From: JAPLST01 sp964397565
GTDB taxonomy: Bacteria > Auribacterota > UBA3054 > JAPLST01
DNA length: 38,545 nucleotides
Reading direction: 5' to 3'
Assembly: GCA_964397565.1 (NCBI GenBank)
Contig: CAYNJC010000040.1
Span: 1-38,545, forward strand
Shown here piece after piece: positions 1 through 9,306 of the stretch; within the stretch, counting starts at the first letter, position 1, and each line of letters opens with the position of its first letter. The translations under genes and the position numbers were made by a program. A model generated the notes under the pieces. That model was not told the DNA's origin and made no database searches. It was given only the letters and a program-made list of their open reading frames with translations.

Positions 1-23
1 CCATGCCACCCGTACACGACCTT

Positions 24-1061
24 ATGACCCACCGCGACCGTGTTAGTCTCAGCATCTGCCATCGTCAGCCGGATCGGCCGCCGAAAGGTGAGATCATGAT
101 TGACCCTGACTTCCTGGCCGTGGCCGAGCCGGCCCTTCCCGAACGTCACGCCGCCACCGTGCGGGTGGTCGAACGCTTTGATCTCGACATCATCTCCGAA
201 GATCTGCTGCGACCGGCGCCACAGCAGGTCGGCACATCCGCCCATGGTCTGCCGATTTATCAGGATTGCTGGGGCGTGCGCTATGAATACGCGCAGGACG
301 GGCTGCATTACTGCGATTATTTGGTGCCCGAGCCGGCCGCCGCCGCGGCGTTTCATTTTCCCAATGCGGCGATCTACTCGGCCGCCAACCTGACCCGCTA
401 CAAACAGGCGACGGATCGCTCGGTTTGGAGCATCGTCGGCGGCGTGTTTGACAATCTGCTGCCGCTGATCGGCTTTGACAACGCGATGTTCTGGTCGCTC
501 GAAGCGCCGCAGGCATTGGCAACCCTGGCCGCGCGCGCCGCACGCTTCAATGCCGATCTGGCCGAGCTGTCGGCCCAGGCCGGTGCCGATGTGATCCTGG
601 TTGCCGATGATATTGCCTATAACAGCGGCACCTTCATCTCGCCGCAGATCATGCGCGAGGTTTTCTTTCCGCAATTCACCTGGCTGGTGGGCGAAATCAA
701 ACGGCGCACAAAATTACCGGTGTTCATGCATGCCGACGGCAATCTCAACGCGGTGCTCGATGATATTGTGGCGTGCGGCTTTGATGGCCTGCAATCGCTG
801 CAGCCGTCAGCCGGCATGGACATTCGCGCGATCAAGCAGCGCTACGGCGCACGCCTGTGTTTGATGGGCAATCTGGATTTGGATTATCTGTTGCCGCGCG
901 GCACGCCGGAGGAAATTGAGGCGCACGTGCGGGCGTTGGCACGCGACCTGGCGCCGGGCGGCGGCTGGATTCTCTCGACCTGCAACACACTGGCGCGCAT
1001 GGTGCCGGTCGCCAACGCGGCCGCCATGTATCGCGGCGTGGACCTGCCGGCAACGCCGTAG
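24..1061 (+). CDS. Uroporphyrinogen decarboxylase (URO-D) family protein
   Basis: Member of the URO-D superfamily (HemE, methyltransferase MtaA/CmuA relatives), cytosolic TIM-barrel proteins acting on tetrapyrroles or methyl transfer to corrinoids. The start at 24 gives the family N-terminus MTHRDRV followed by DRPPKGE, a usual opening of these proteins. A later ATG at 96 has a better Shine-Dalgarno (AAAGGTGAG) but would cut this segment off. The C-terminal GNLDLDYLL and STCNTL segments also fit the family. About 345 aa, the normal family length. Whether it decarboxylates uroporphyrinogen or is a methyltransferase-like relative cannot be told from sequence. The upstream context lies outside the window. 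Confidence 0.8.
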   Translation: MTHRDRVSLSICHRQPDRPPKGEIMIDPDFLAVAEPALPERHAATVRVVERFDLDIISEDLLRPAPQQVGTSAHGLPIYQDCWGVRYEYAQDGLHYCDYLVPEPAAAAAFHFPNAAIYSAANLTRYKQATDRSVWSIVGGVFDNLLPLIGFDNAMFWSLEAPQALATLAARAARFNADLAELSAQAGADVILVADDIAYNSGTFISPQIMREVFFPQFTWLVGEIKRRTKLPVFMHADGNLNAVLDDIVACGFDGLQSLQPSAGMDIRAIKQRYGARLCLMGNLDLDYLLPRGTPEEIEAHVRALARDLAPGGGWILSTCNTLARMVPVANAAAMYRGVDLPATP

Positions 1062-1142
1062 GATCTGCCTGATGCCGGCGACGACCCCCACGCCCTGGCC
1101 TGCCGGCGCCGGGCACGGCAGACCGGCGGTGTGGAGCGCGAT

Positions 1143-1220
1143 GACCGCGGCTGCAGAAGCCGCCCTCACCGCGGGCGGCTACAAGGAGGCTGCAAAGTAG
1201 AACGTGCTCTCATTAGTAAC
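1143..1220. repeat. Truncated copy of the GTAGCCGC palindromic / MITE-like repeat
   Basis: About 44 bases here (gaccgcggctgcagaagccg onward, to the GCGGGCGGCTACAAGG end) are identical to 14231-14274. They are followed by the same GCTGCAAAGTAG and a CATTAGTAAC end. The left terminal inverted repeat of the full element at 14180-14306 is missing here, so this is a 5'-truncated copy. Confidence 0.75.
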
Positions 1221-1252
1221 TATGGCGAGCATCTTCTCCCAAATCTTTTTCA

Positions 1253-1275
1253 CCCACCGGGACAAGCCCGGTGGG
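1253..1275. terminator. Strong hairpin between convergent genes, probable bidirectional terminator
   Basis: CCCACCGGG, a 5-nt loop (acaag), then CCCGGTGGG: a perfect 9-bp stem between the URO-D gene (+) and the lipoprotein gene (-), which converge here. No clear U-tract follows on either strand, so the terminator role is inferred from position and stem strength. Confidence 0.5.
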
Positions 1276-1300
1276 GCTCTCAGAATCTAGCTACAGCGGA

Positions 1301-3589
1301 TTAGCGCAGGTCCTTGTGCTGCCGATACCATTGCAGCGGCACATCAATCGTCATGCGATTGGTCGGCGCATAGCCGGTTGGGCACGGCACAAAGGTGGCG
1401 TTGAGAAATGCCAAATGCCGCGCAAACTGCGGGGAGGTTGGCATCATCAGCACGGCATTGAACAAGGCAATGGTCGGCGGTTCCTTGCCTTTCCAGACAT
1501 CCGGATCGTCATGATCCTGCTTGAGGCCCAAGACTTCAACGTCGTGCAGCACAGAGCCATCCGGCGCGCGAAAGGTGATTTCGTACCACGGCGGCCGGCG
1601 CAGGTAGATGGTGCCGACATTATAGTCCGCCTGCGGTGTGAGCGCCGGCGTGACCACCCACTGGTCGTCATTGCGCCCGGCGGCGACGCTGCAGCGCACG
1701 TCGGGCGTCACATTACTGGCGCAAAAGTAGCCATCGTCATCCGCTTGAGTGCCAGCCATGACGGCCTGCACCAAGTCGCCAAACGAAGCACAGGGCATGC
1801 AGACCACAACGACATTCACATCCGCGCAGGGTTTGCCGTGGTCGTCAAGCACCCGCCCGCTGATCGTCACGCCGCGGGTCAAGGTGATGGTACCGAGATC
1901 CACATCATCTTGCTCGATGAGCACCTCTTGAAAATACGGCGCATAGCCCTGAGCGCGCAGGCTCAGACGACAGGGACCGGCGGGCACGGGGCCATAGACA
2001 AAGCGCCCGTTTGGCTCTGCGTGTAGCAGCGACAGCCCCCAGTTGTCGGTCGTGAGTTTGACCGGCACGCCGTGCTGGTCCACCACCGTGCCGCGCACGA
2101 CATAGGCGCGGTCCAAGACAATGCGCAGCGCCGCGCTGTTGGGGCGCACATCGGCAACGACCACGTTGGTGATCGAAAACCCAACGACGGCGCTGACCCG
2201 CACGTTATAGGTGTGTCGCAGATCAAGACCCGCCACGCTGAACACATTGGTGTCATCAACATCAACCGTGGTGACGATATGCGGCGTGTCGGCACACACT
2301 GCCCGCACAGAAAATGTTACTGGCGCGGCGGTGCCGTCATCCACACTGCCCGCGATGACCCCGAGACTGTTGGCGCCGGCGCACAGATCCAGGATGGTGT
2401 CGCCTTCGCTGCAGATGACGACATTCGTGGAGAGTTCGACGGTATTGGTGCCGTGGAGGCGCACAAGATAGGTGGCCGGCGACAGATCGGCCATCACCCA
2501 GGTGTCAGCCTGCGCGACAAAGTCACGGCTGTCAAAACTGCCGGGTGGCCTGTTGGTAACGAGTTCGCGGCACTCGACACAGACGGATGTGCCAAACGCA
2601 TTGGAAAAAATTGGTTCGCTAAAGCGCAAGACCAGGCGGCCCGGGCGCTGCAACTGCACCATGACGTTGGTGCTTGAATGCGGCGCGAGCGGGGCAACGG
2701 TGCCGCCAATCAGACAGCGATCGTGGCGCTGCAGGACAAAGCGGAGCGCCACGCCGGCCGGCACATTGCTGAAGACAACGCTGCCGTTGCGCATTTCCAC
2801 CGCCCTGCGCATCGCGCCAAAGACGACGGCGGTCGCGTTGGACACCGGCGTGCCGTCGGCGTGCCGCGCCGTGATGCGCAACCGGGCGGGCGGCGACAAG
2901 CAGACAATCACATTGGTCATTCCTTGCCGTGCAGGAAACAGAGCCGCGCCCGCCAGATACCCGGCATGCGTGAAGCGCAGGGTGAGCTGGTCATCACCGA
3001 GCATGACGCGAAAGGTGCCGGCGGTATCAGTGACGGGCGTCCATTCGGTGACGGCATAGAAAGCTCTTGTGGAGGTATCTCGCAGCGCGACGCCGGCCAG
3101 CGGCTGGCGCGTCATGGCATCCAGCACAACCCCCGTGATCACCCGCACATTGGTGCCAATCGGTTCAAACACGGCGGCAAGCGTCGTCGTCTGTCCTTGC
3201 CAAATGGCATCATATTCGCGGGCCAGGACATGGCCGGGCGCTTTGAAGTAGAAATGATAGATGCCCACATCGAGTGCATCGGACACGCGCTGCAGATCGC
3301 CGGCTGCCTGCAGCCGCATGGGTGCGACCGCGTCGAGTTTCGCATCCGCGCATCGCCGCCAGGCGCGGAGGGGTCCACACGGCGCGCCGGCGACATTGGT
3401 TGCCGTGACGGTAATCCAGCCACCGGTGACGGGCGCCGCCGCGATGGGGTGTGGCACCCGTGCCGTGCGCACGCGCGCGGCACGCGCGGCGGGCGGCAGC
3501 GCCGGCGACGCCGACGGTGTAGGGCCGCAGGCACTGAGCAGCAGCACGCCCACTACCGCCAGCCGGCGGACATTCGCTCGTGTTGTCAT
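1301..3589 (-). CDS. Exported lipoprotein with carboxypeptidase-regulatory-like repeats
   Basis: Product of about 762 aa with a lipoprotein signal: hydrophobic residues 10-19, then a lipobox LLSAC with Cys21, so probably anchored in a membrane facing the periplasm or outside. The body has several CarboxypepD_reg / CnaB-like beta-sandwich units, seen as G(V/T)VxDxxxxPxxGV followed by an aromatic-rich GxFxV strand. Examples are near residues 150-205, 500-560 and 575-640. The start at 3589 is preferred over 3601 because GGGA lies 8 nt upstream and the signal peptide then begins with MTTRANVRR. Such proteins are usually structural or carbohydrate-binding surface proteins; no catalytic motif is seen. 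It is last in the minus-strand gene run. Confidence 0.7.
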   Translation of the reverse strand: MTTRANVRRLAVVGVLLLSACGPTPSASPALPPAARAARVRTARVPHPIAAAPVTGGWITVTATNVAGAPCGPLRAWRRCADAKLDAVAPMRLQAAGDLQRVSDALDVGIYHFYFKAPGHVLAREYDAIWQGQTTTLAAVFEPIGTNVRVITGVVLDAMTRQPLAGVALRDTSTRAFYAVTEWTPVTDTAGTFRVMLGDDQLTLRFTHAGYLAGAALFPARQGMTNVIVCLSPPARLRITARHADGTPVSNATAVVFGAMRRAVEMRNGSVVFSNVPAGVALRFVLQRHDRCLIGGTVAPLAPHSSTNVMVQLQRPGRLVLRFSEPIFSNAFGTSVCVECRELVTNRPPGSFDSRDFVAQADTWVMADLSPATYLVRLHGTNTVELSTNVVICSEGDTILDLCAGANSLGVIAGSVDDGTAAPVTFSVRAVCADTPHIVTTVDVDDTNVFSVAGLDLRHTYNVRVSAVVGFSITNVVVADVRPNSAALRIVLDRAYVVRGTVVDQHGVPVKLTTDNWGLSLLHAEPNGRFVYGPVPAGPCRLSLRAQGYAPYFQEVLIEQDDVDLGTITLTRGVTISGRVLDDHGKPCADVNVVVVCMPCASFGDLVQAVMAGTQADDDGYFCASNVTPDVRCSVAAGRNDDQWVVTPALTPQADYNVGTIYLRRPPWYEITFRAPDGSVLHDVEVLGLKQDHDDPDVWKGKEPPTIALFNAVLMMPTSPQFARHLAFLNATFVPCPTGYAPTNRMTIDVPLQWYRQHKDLR

Positions 3590-4158
3590 GTGTGGTCCCA
3601 TACACGTCTAGTATCACAAATTGCGGCAACAAACGCAAGGGCGGCAGGGGAGCACAGTGGGAGCGGCCCCCGTGCCGCGCATGCTGCGCATGTGGTTTAG
3701 GTTTAAATTTTAAGGTGTAAGGTGTAAGGTGTAAGGTGTAAGGTTTCAGGTTTCAGGTTTCAGGTTTCAGGTCCCTGTGCGGAAGGGGTTCAAAGCTGAA
3801 AGTTTAACGCTCAAAGTTGAAAAACGGACCTCGTCCCCGGGCCTCTGGCCTTGGATATTGGACATTGAGTGTTCGATATTGGATATTCAGCCCGCGCGGT
3901 CGGGTCCAGGGTTAAGGTCTCAGCGTTCAGCGTTCAGGAGAGAAGTTTGGAGTCATAACGCTGAACGATGAAGTCAGCGCAGATTCCGCGTTTTTCACTT
4001 TTGCGTTCAGCGTTTCAGCGTTTCAGCGTTCAGGGGATTGTGAAGCGTGAGTAGTCAAGTGGTGAGTCGTTGAACCGGACCTCGTCATCGGTCCTCGGAT
4101 CTCGTCCCCCCCACTGATCACTGATCATCCCGCCGATGGCGGGACTCCAAGCAGCCGA
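3590..4158. other. Gene-free, repeat-rich spacer
   Basis: This stretch of about 570 bases has no convincing gene. It contains the heptamer array at 3711-3773, several copies of a GATATTGGA-type phrase (3853-3890), repeated GCGTTTCAGC/GCGTTCAG words (3920-4032) and repeated CACTGATCA words (4110-4175). A short ORF at 3777-3971 is made of these low-complexity words and is not believed. Confidence 0.7.
3711..3773. repeat. Heptamer tandem repeat (TAAGGTG then TCAGGTT units)
   Basis: Nine consecutive 7-bp units: TAAGGTG x4, TAAGGTT, TCAGGTT x3, TCAGGTC. The unit changes midway by two bases while phase is kept. The same heptamer family recurs, inverted, at 15078-15098 and 17852-17879. Confidence 0.9.
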
Positions 4159-7100
4159 TCACTGATCACCGATCACGGCCGCGGGCGCGGCGTCGGCAGG
4201 CATGGTGAAGGAGAGCGTCTGGCCGGCGGCTTCGGCGCACTGGCCGAGGAAGCGGCGGAAGGCGCGGTACTGCTGCGGTGGAATCTCGCGTTGGGTCAAG
4301 CGCAGTTGCCACGCGGCCTGTACTACCGCGCCGGTCACAGTGGCTTGCAGCGCAAACGAGCCAAAGCGCGTCTGCACAACCCGGTTGGTGATCGGCACGG
4401 TTGCGCGCATGCGGTCAGGAAACGCAAGCGTGTAGCTGCGCTGATCGGTTTGGAGGGTGTCCAAGCGCAAGGGATAGCGCCGCGTTTCGAGACCACCGAG
4501 CAGCGCGTCAGTTTTGAGCGGCAGCGGCAAATTGAGCGTCATTAAGTGGTCGGCGCGCTGGGCGAAGCGCGGCGCATCAAAGGCGACGACGACGGCGAGC
4601 GGCGCATTAGTCACGTGCGCATGCTGCACCGCAAAGCTGGTCAGCCGCGCGCCCGGGTCAATCTGCGAGAGCAGGTAACTGGCGATGCGCTCGTGCTTGT
4701 CGAGTTGTTCAAGGGCGTGGCGCGCGCCAGCCGCTTCCAGGCGCGCATAGGTTGCGACGAGTGTGCCGGTGAAGCGCCCGTCGGCCATCAAGGCGCCGTT
4801 GAACGTCACCTGCGAGCGGCAATCTTCCGGCGGCAGCAAGGGCGTGCGAACAAAGTGCCCGACGCCATTGCTCAACACGAAGGCGGCGACATCCTGGCAG
4901 ATGCCTGGCAGCAAATCATACTCGCCCAGCCGAAAGGTCGGGTCGCAAAACAGGTTCAGCGACGGGATGTAGACCAGCGCATGGTTGAACACATCCGGGG
5001 CCGGCACGGCCTGAAACAAGCGGCCACGGTCGGCGGTGCGCACCAGCGCAGTGTGGGCGTCGATCTCGAGCGCGCGCAACAATTCGCGCATCAGCAGCGA
5101 CAGATCTTTGCAGTCGCCGCAGCGGTTGGCCAAAATATCCGGGATTGGATGGGGTTTGATTCCGGCGATGTCATTCTCATACATTTGGGTGTAGCGGAAA
5201 TTCTGCGTGATATAACGAAAGACCGCGGCAATGCGCGCGACCGGCGTGGTAACCCCGGCGGTGATGCTGCGCGCCAAGCGGCGCACGTCCTGGTCGCCGC
5301 GCATGACATCGGCTTCCATCGCCTGCTGCCATTGCGCAATCATCAGCCAGTTGGTCATGGTCGAGAGCGCCAGCACGCGCGCGCAGTCGAGCATGGGCGG
5401 GCTGAGCGGTTCGGCGATGTAGGCCGGCAGATTGGTGCAGAACCAGGTGTGCACCACGCCGCCATACGCGGGCACCACGCGGTGGTTAATCGCGGGGCTG
5501 GTGGTGACGAACGTCAACGTGCGATTCGAGGTGATGGCCATGACGAGTTCGGCGCGCGTCATCAAGGTCTGGCTGCGCGCGAACGAGTGCAGCGTGTAGA
5601 AATGCTCGTCGAGCCAACTGCCGCCATAGCGATTGATCACATATTTGTACTCGACCAAGTCGCCGACCTGGACATCCGGGAATTCGATTTGGGTGTCGGT
5701 CAAATGGGTGCTTTCCAGAATGCGGCCATCGGCTTTGTGGGTGACGGCGCGTTGCACCTCGCAGCGCGGCAGCGCGACACTCGACGCCAACTGCACGCCG
5801 CGCGGCTGCAAGACGCGTTGCACGACATGAAACTGCTGCCGGGACGAGCCGTCGGCATACAATTGAATCAAGGACTGGCGCAGCACCATTTCGGTCAGCA
5901 CGGTCGGATCTTTGACGCGCCGGCGCAGGGCGCGCACAATCATCGCGCGAATGGCCTGTTCGCTGTATTCATGCTGGGCGAAGAAGGCGTGGCTCTTGCC
6001 TTGCAGGAAATCAACATAGCGCCGCAGCCACAGAAAGTCGGGTTGATAGACTAGACACGTTTGATAGGCCGCGACGGCATTGGAGACCGCGCCGGCGATG
6101 GCATACAGGTCGCCAAGGAATTTGTAGAACCCGCCATGATCGGGAAAGCGCCGCAACGCGCGCTGCACGGTGACAAAGCCATTGGTCAGATCGCGTGTGC
6201 GCAGCAACGCCTGCAGTCGCATCAGCGTGACATCCGGGTCGTGCGGATAATACTGTTCCAACTGATCGAGGGTGGCGTGCACGGCGGCCATGTCGTCATG
6301 GCGAAGGGCGAGCCGCACCAAGTTTTGTTGGGCGGCAAACGAGGTCGCCCGGGTGCGCAACTCGGCCTGCAAGGCCGCCGTTTGTTCCTGATCATAATCG
6401 CGTTGCTCGGCGACATCTGCCAGGGCGCGGCAGGCATCCGGCAAGCTGGGATGCACTGCGCTGGTTTCGCGCGCGAGTTTGTAGGCGTCTTCATGCCAGT
6501 CGCGCGCGCTATACAACTGGATCAAGGCAATGCGCGCGCCCGGGTCGTCGGGGTAGACTGCCAGGGCCTCCTGCAGGAACGGCAGGGCGAGCTCGAACAT
6601 GCCCCGCTGCATATAGTGCGCGCCGATCGCAACCCGCGCGGCATTGGCCTGCGGATCTTGGCGCAGGGCGTCGCGAAACATCGCGATGGCTTGCGAGTCG
6701 CTGTCATTGCGCAGGTAGCAGTTGCCCAGCGTCAGAAGATCATGGCCGGGCAACGGCGTGTGCTCGCGCACGTGCTCGTAGGTGGCAATCGCCGCATCGG
6801 TGCGTTCAAGCGCCTGGTAATAACGCGCCAGCATCAAACCGGCCGGCACATTGTCTTTCTGCCGGCGCCAGACATTGCGCCAGTGTTGCGCGCCAAGTGA
6901 GGGTGACGGCACGCGCCAGGCGTAGCATGGGGCGCAGCTCATCGCCACGCTGCCATCGTCGGGCTGAATGTTGGGCCAGGCGATGATATCGTTGGCGCGG
7001 GTGGCGAGCCGGCAGGTGAAGAGCGTGTCGTTGGCTTCCATGCAGAGCTTGAAGACCAGCAGATTGGTGCCGGCGGCAAGTGTGACCGGAATAAATTGCA

Positions 7101-7833
7101 TGTCGGGCACCCGGTCTGGATACTTGGTCGTCTCGGCAGCGCCGCGGCCGTTCAGCCAGCAGCGGAAGGCGCCGTCGAACGAAACGCACAGCATGACATT
7201 GGTGGGGCACGGCGCCAGCACGCCGGTGCGCAGATAGACGGTGATCCATTTATCCGGTTGTACCAGGTTGAGACTGACGCCGCCGTTGCGATGCAGTGGC
7301 CAGGCCGGGCGCCAGCGCACAGGCCATTGCTTGCCGTCGTAGCTGGCGTCGCGGCGCAGATTTTCCTCCGGGCCAAAGGCGGTGCGCAAGCCGCTCCGCT
7401 CGGCGTTTTCAAATCCGCCGACCACCAGCCAATTGGTCAATGGCGCGCGGGCAAAGGCATACGCGTGCGCGGCATCCAACGCGCCCAACTCGGCCAGCAG
7501 GTGTGCCAGGTAATAGCACAGCAAGGCCCGCTGCTTCGGCACTGTCCGCAACGCCGCCGTGAAGCAATTGGTTATGCGCAGCTTGTCCTCGCGCGATTGA
7601 TACAAGTCGCTGACACTGCGAATGGCGAGTTCGGCGTCCGGATGATTGGTCACCGCCGCGAGCAGGCAGGCGAGGGCGGCGCTGTCATAATTGCGGGTAC
7701 CCAGCAACTCGGCCTGGGTGATCAATGCCAGCACCGGATCGTTGGTCGCGCTGACGTCCGCGGCGCACGCGCAGCGGGCGGACACCAGCACCAGCAACGC
7801 GAAGAGGGTTGTTAGAGTGCGGAGTGCGTGCAT
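4159..7833 (-). CDS. Exported TPR protein with DUF3857 and transglutaminase-like domains
   Basis: Product of about 1224 aa starting at 7833, where MHALRTL plus a hydrophobic stretch and an AxA site (residues 1-25) form a signal peptide. The longer reading frame upstream runs into kdsB and a repeat and is rejected. The middle part (about residues 330-620) has TPR-like helices. Next comes a DUF3857-like beta domain and a transglutaminase-like core with a GDCKDL Cys near residue 907, FNHALVY His near 951 and FCDPT Asp near 967, so the Cys-His-Asp triad is present. Members of this family are periplasmic or surface proteins common in Bacteroidetes and PVC bacteria, and their substrates are mostly unknown. 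It follows kdsB by 22 nt. Confidence 0.8.
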   Translation of the reverse strand: MHALRTLTTLFALLVLVSARCACAADVSATNDPVLALITQAELLGTRNYDSAALACLLAAVTNHPDAELAIRSVSDLYQSREDKLRITNCFTAALRTVPKQRALLCYYLAHLLAELGALDAAHAYAFARAPLTNWLVVGGFENAERSGLRTAFGPEENLRRDASYDGKQWPVRWRPAWPLHRNGGVSLNLVQPDKWITVYLRTGVLAPCPTNVMLCVSFDGAFRCWLNGRGAAETTKYPDRVPDMQFIPVTLAAGTNLLVFKLCMEANDTLFTCRLATRANDIIAWPNIQPDDGSVAMSCAPCYAWRVPSPSLGAQHWRNVWRRQKDNVPAGLMLARYYQALERTDAAIATYEHVREHTPLPGHDLLTLGNCYLRNDSDSQAIAMFRDALRQDPQANAARVAIGAHYMQRGMFELALPFLQEALAVYPDDPGARIALIQLYSARDWHEDAYKLARETSAVHPSLPDACRALADVAEQRDYDQEQTAALQAELRTRATSFAAQQNLVRLALRHDDMAAVHATLDQLEQYYPHDPDVTLMRLQALLRTRDLTNGFVTVQRALRRFPDHGGFYKFLGDLYAIAGAVSNAVAAYQTCLVYQPDFLWLRRYVDFLQGKSHAFFAQHEYSEQAIRAMIVRALRRRVKDPTVLTEMVLRQSLIQLYADGSSRQQFHVVQRVLQPRGVQLASSVALPRCEVQRAVTHKADGRILESTHLTDTQIEFPDVQVGDLVEYKYVINRYGGSWLDEHFYTLHSFARSQTLMTRAELVMAITSNRTLTFVTTSPAINHRVVPAYGGVVHTWFCTNLPAYIAEPLSPPMLDCARVLALSTMTNWLMIAQWQQAMEADVMRGDQDVRRLARSITAGVTTPVARIAAVFRYITQNFRYTQMYENDIAGIKPHPIPDILANRCGDCKDLSLLMRELLRALEIDAHTALVRTADRGRLFQAVPAPDVFNHALVYIPSLNLFCDPTFRLGEYDLLPGICQDVAAFVLSNGVGHFVRTPLLPPEDCRSQVTFNGALMADGRFTGTLVATYARLEAAGARHALEQLDKHERIASYLLSQIDPGARLTSFAVQHAHVTNAPLAVVVAFDAPRFAQRADHLMTLNLPLPLKTDALLGGLETRRYPLRLDTLQTDQRSYTLAFPDRMRATVPITNRVVQTRFGSFALQATVTGAVVQAAWQLRLTQREIPPQQYRAFRRFLGQCAEAAGQTLSFTMPADAAPAAVIGDQ

Positions 7834-7839
7834 CAAAGA

Positions 7840-7877
7840 TTTGAGATGTGAGATTTCAAATTTGAGATGTGAGATTT
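7840..7877. repeat. Direct repeat TTTGAGATGTGAGATTT x2
   Basis: A 17-bp unit occurs at 7840-7856 and 7861-7877 (period 21). The second copy encodes the last residues of kdsB, whose stop lies between the copies, so the repeat has invaded or shaped the 3' end of that gene. Confidence 0.85.
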
Positions 7878-8623
7878 GACAGGGAGGGGTCGGCCGCCAG
7901 CAGCGCCTCGGCCTGCGCCAAGTCGGCCGGCGTATCAATCCCGGGAAACGCGCGCGGCACTTCGACGCAGACAATGCGCATGCCGGCTTCGAGCGCGCGC
8001 AGTTGTTCGAGTTTCTCGGTTTGCTCGAGCGGCGTCGGCGCCAGCGCGGCAAAACGATGCAAGGCAGCGGTGCGATATACATACAGGCCGATATGCCCGA
8101 AACGACGGGCGGGCCCGACCCCGTCACGCTCAAACGGGATTGCCGCACGGGAGAAATACAGCGCGCCACCGGCGGCATCGCAGACAACCTTGACCAGGTT
8201 CGGATTCTGGGCGTCGTGTGCCGGCGGCAACGGATAGATCAAGGTGGCCCAATCGCCATCCGTCGCGGCACGCAACGCGGCCAGGCAACGCGCGACATAC
8301 GCCGGCCGGATCAGCGGCTCATCGCCTTGCACATTGACCACAAAGCGCGCCGTATTGGCCGGATCCACCGTGTGCAGCGCCTCAAGAATGCGATCCGTGC
8401 CGGAGGGATGATTGGCGCGCGTCATAACCGCTTGGCCGCCGAAGTCGCGCACGACGTCGGCAATCCGGGCGTCATCAGTGGCGACATACACCTGGGCAAT
8501 GCCGCGCACGGCCTGCACGGCGCGGTAGACGTGCTGAATGACCGGCCGGCCGGCCAGCATGGCCAGCGGTTTGCCGGGGAAGCGGACAGATGCCATGCGG
8601 GCGGGAATGAGAGCGATGACCAT
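7856..8623 (-). CDS. kdsB: 3-deoxy-manno-octulosonate cytidylyltransferase (CMP-KDO synthetase)
   Basis: Activates KDO with CTP to CMP-KDO for the LPS inner core, in the cytosol. Product of 255 aa, the normal length. The N-terminal IPARMASVRFPGKPL (residues 6-20) is the nucleotide-binding signature. HPSGTDR (72-78) and QGDEPLI (99-105) are conserved substrate and metal motifs. The last residues (LTSQI) come from the repeat at 7861-7877 and are unlikely to be conserved. It lies between a HAD hydrolase and the large TPR protein, in a cluster with lptE-like and BamD-like genes, which supports an LPS-producing cell. Confidence 0.95.
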   Translation of the reverse strand: MVIALIPARMASVRFPGKPLAMLAGRPVIQHVYRAVQAVRGIAQVYVATDDARIADVVRDFGGQAVMTRANHPSGTDRILEALHTVDPANTARFVVNVQGDEPLIRPAYVARCLAALRAATDGDWATLIYPLPPAHDAQNPNLVKVVCDAAGGALYFSRAAIPFERDGVGPARRFGHIGLYVYRTAALHRFAALAPTPLEQTEKLEQLRALEAGMRIVCVEVPRAFPGIDTPADLAQAEALLAADPSLSNLTSQI

Positions 8624-8698
8624 GGGTGTTTGGGTTTTGTCAATTAGGAAATTCTGCCGCGACGACAGAATTTGGAATGCAGCAAAACTGCAACGACG

Positions 8699-9256
8699 TC
8701 AGCCGTGCGGGGGTGCGTGACGCGGAGTGCGCAAGCACTCGACCGCTTCCTGCAACGTCTCGACCACGTGATGCGGTTCACACCAGTCTTGGTCTTCAAA
8801 GCCGGGTGCGTCGTCGGGCGAGCAAATCAGCACGGTGCGCATGCCGAGCTGATGCCCGATCTGCACATCACACATCAAGTCGCCGACGATGGCACTGTGG
8901 CGCAGATCAAGATTGTGCTCACGGGCCACCGTGGTGATAATTTCGGGCGCCAGCGGCTGAATCGCATCACCGGGCTGGCCGGGCGGGACGATAAAATGAA
9001 TCGAAGCGGGCGGGATGCCGTGCTCGGCCAGCACGGTGCAGACATGCGCGCGCAAAGCCTGCTGATACTGGAGATCGGGCAGCGGCACACCGGCGCGGCA
9101 GGCCGTAATGAACACCAGATAGTGGGACTGCTCGAGCCGCTTGACGGCATGCCACACACCCGGCTTGAACTTGATCTCTTTGAGCTGGTCGAGGATGCCA
9201 TGATCCTCAAGCAGGGTGCCGAACAAATCCAGAAAAACAGCGGTGCGTGCGTGCAT
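8699..9256 (-). CDS. HAD-superfamily hydrolase (HAD-IIIA type) with altered motif I
   Basis: Product of 185 aa with the HAD fold. Motif I is FLDLFGTL (Asp10, but Phe12 where the second Asp is usual), motif II has Thr51 in FITACRAG, and motif IV is VGDLMCD (residues 124-130). The general layout resembles the GmhB/HisB-N class that dephosphorylates heptose bisphosphate, and its place beside kdsB suggests LPS sugar work. The zinc-binding Cys cluster of GmhB is absent. Loss of the second motif I Asp, the usual acid/base in phosphatases, makes phosphatase activity uncertain; similar DxFGT motifs occur in other HAD groups. Substrate unknown. Confidence 0.75.
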   Translation of the reverse strand: MHARTAVFLDLFGTLLEDHGILDQLKEIKFKPGVWHAVKRLEQSHYLVFITACRAGVPLPDLQYQQALRAHVCTVLAEHGIPPASIHFIVPPGQPGDAIQPLAPEIITTVAREHNLDLRHSAIVGDLMCDVQIGHQLGMRTVLICSPDDAPGFEDQDWCEPHHVVETLQEAVECLRTPRHAPPHG

Positions 9257-9306
9257 ACCGGCGTCGAGCGCGCGGCGCAGGCGGGCTGCCCACGGCAGCC
9301 GCGGCC

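Noticed and set aside
3711..3773. CRISPR-like array
   Set aside because: Units are 7 bp with no spacers; it is a simple tandem repeat and no cas gene is present.
4546..6054. Plus-strand open frame (502 codons)
   Set aside because: Shadow of the TPR/transglutaminase gene, same biased composition.
7834..8187. N-terminal extension of the TPR/transglutaminase protein
   Set aside because: It overlaps kdsB and a repeat and would bury the signal peptide.
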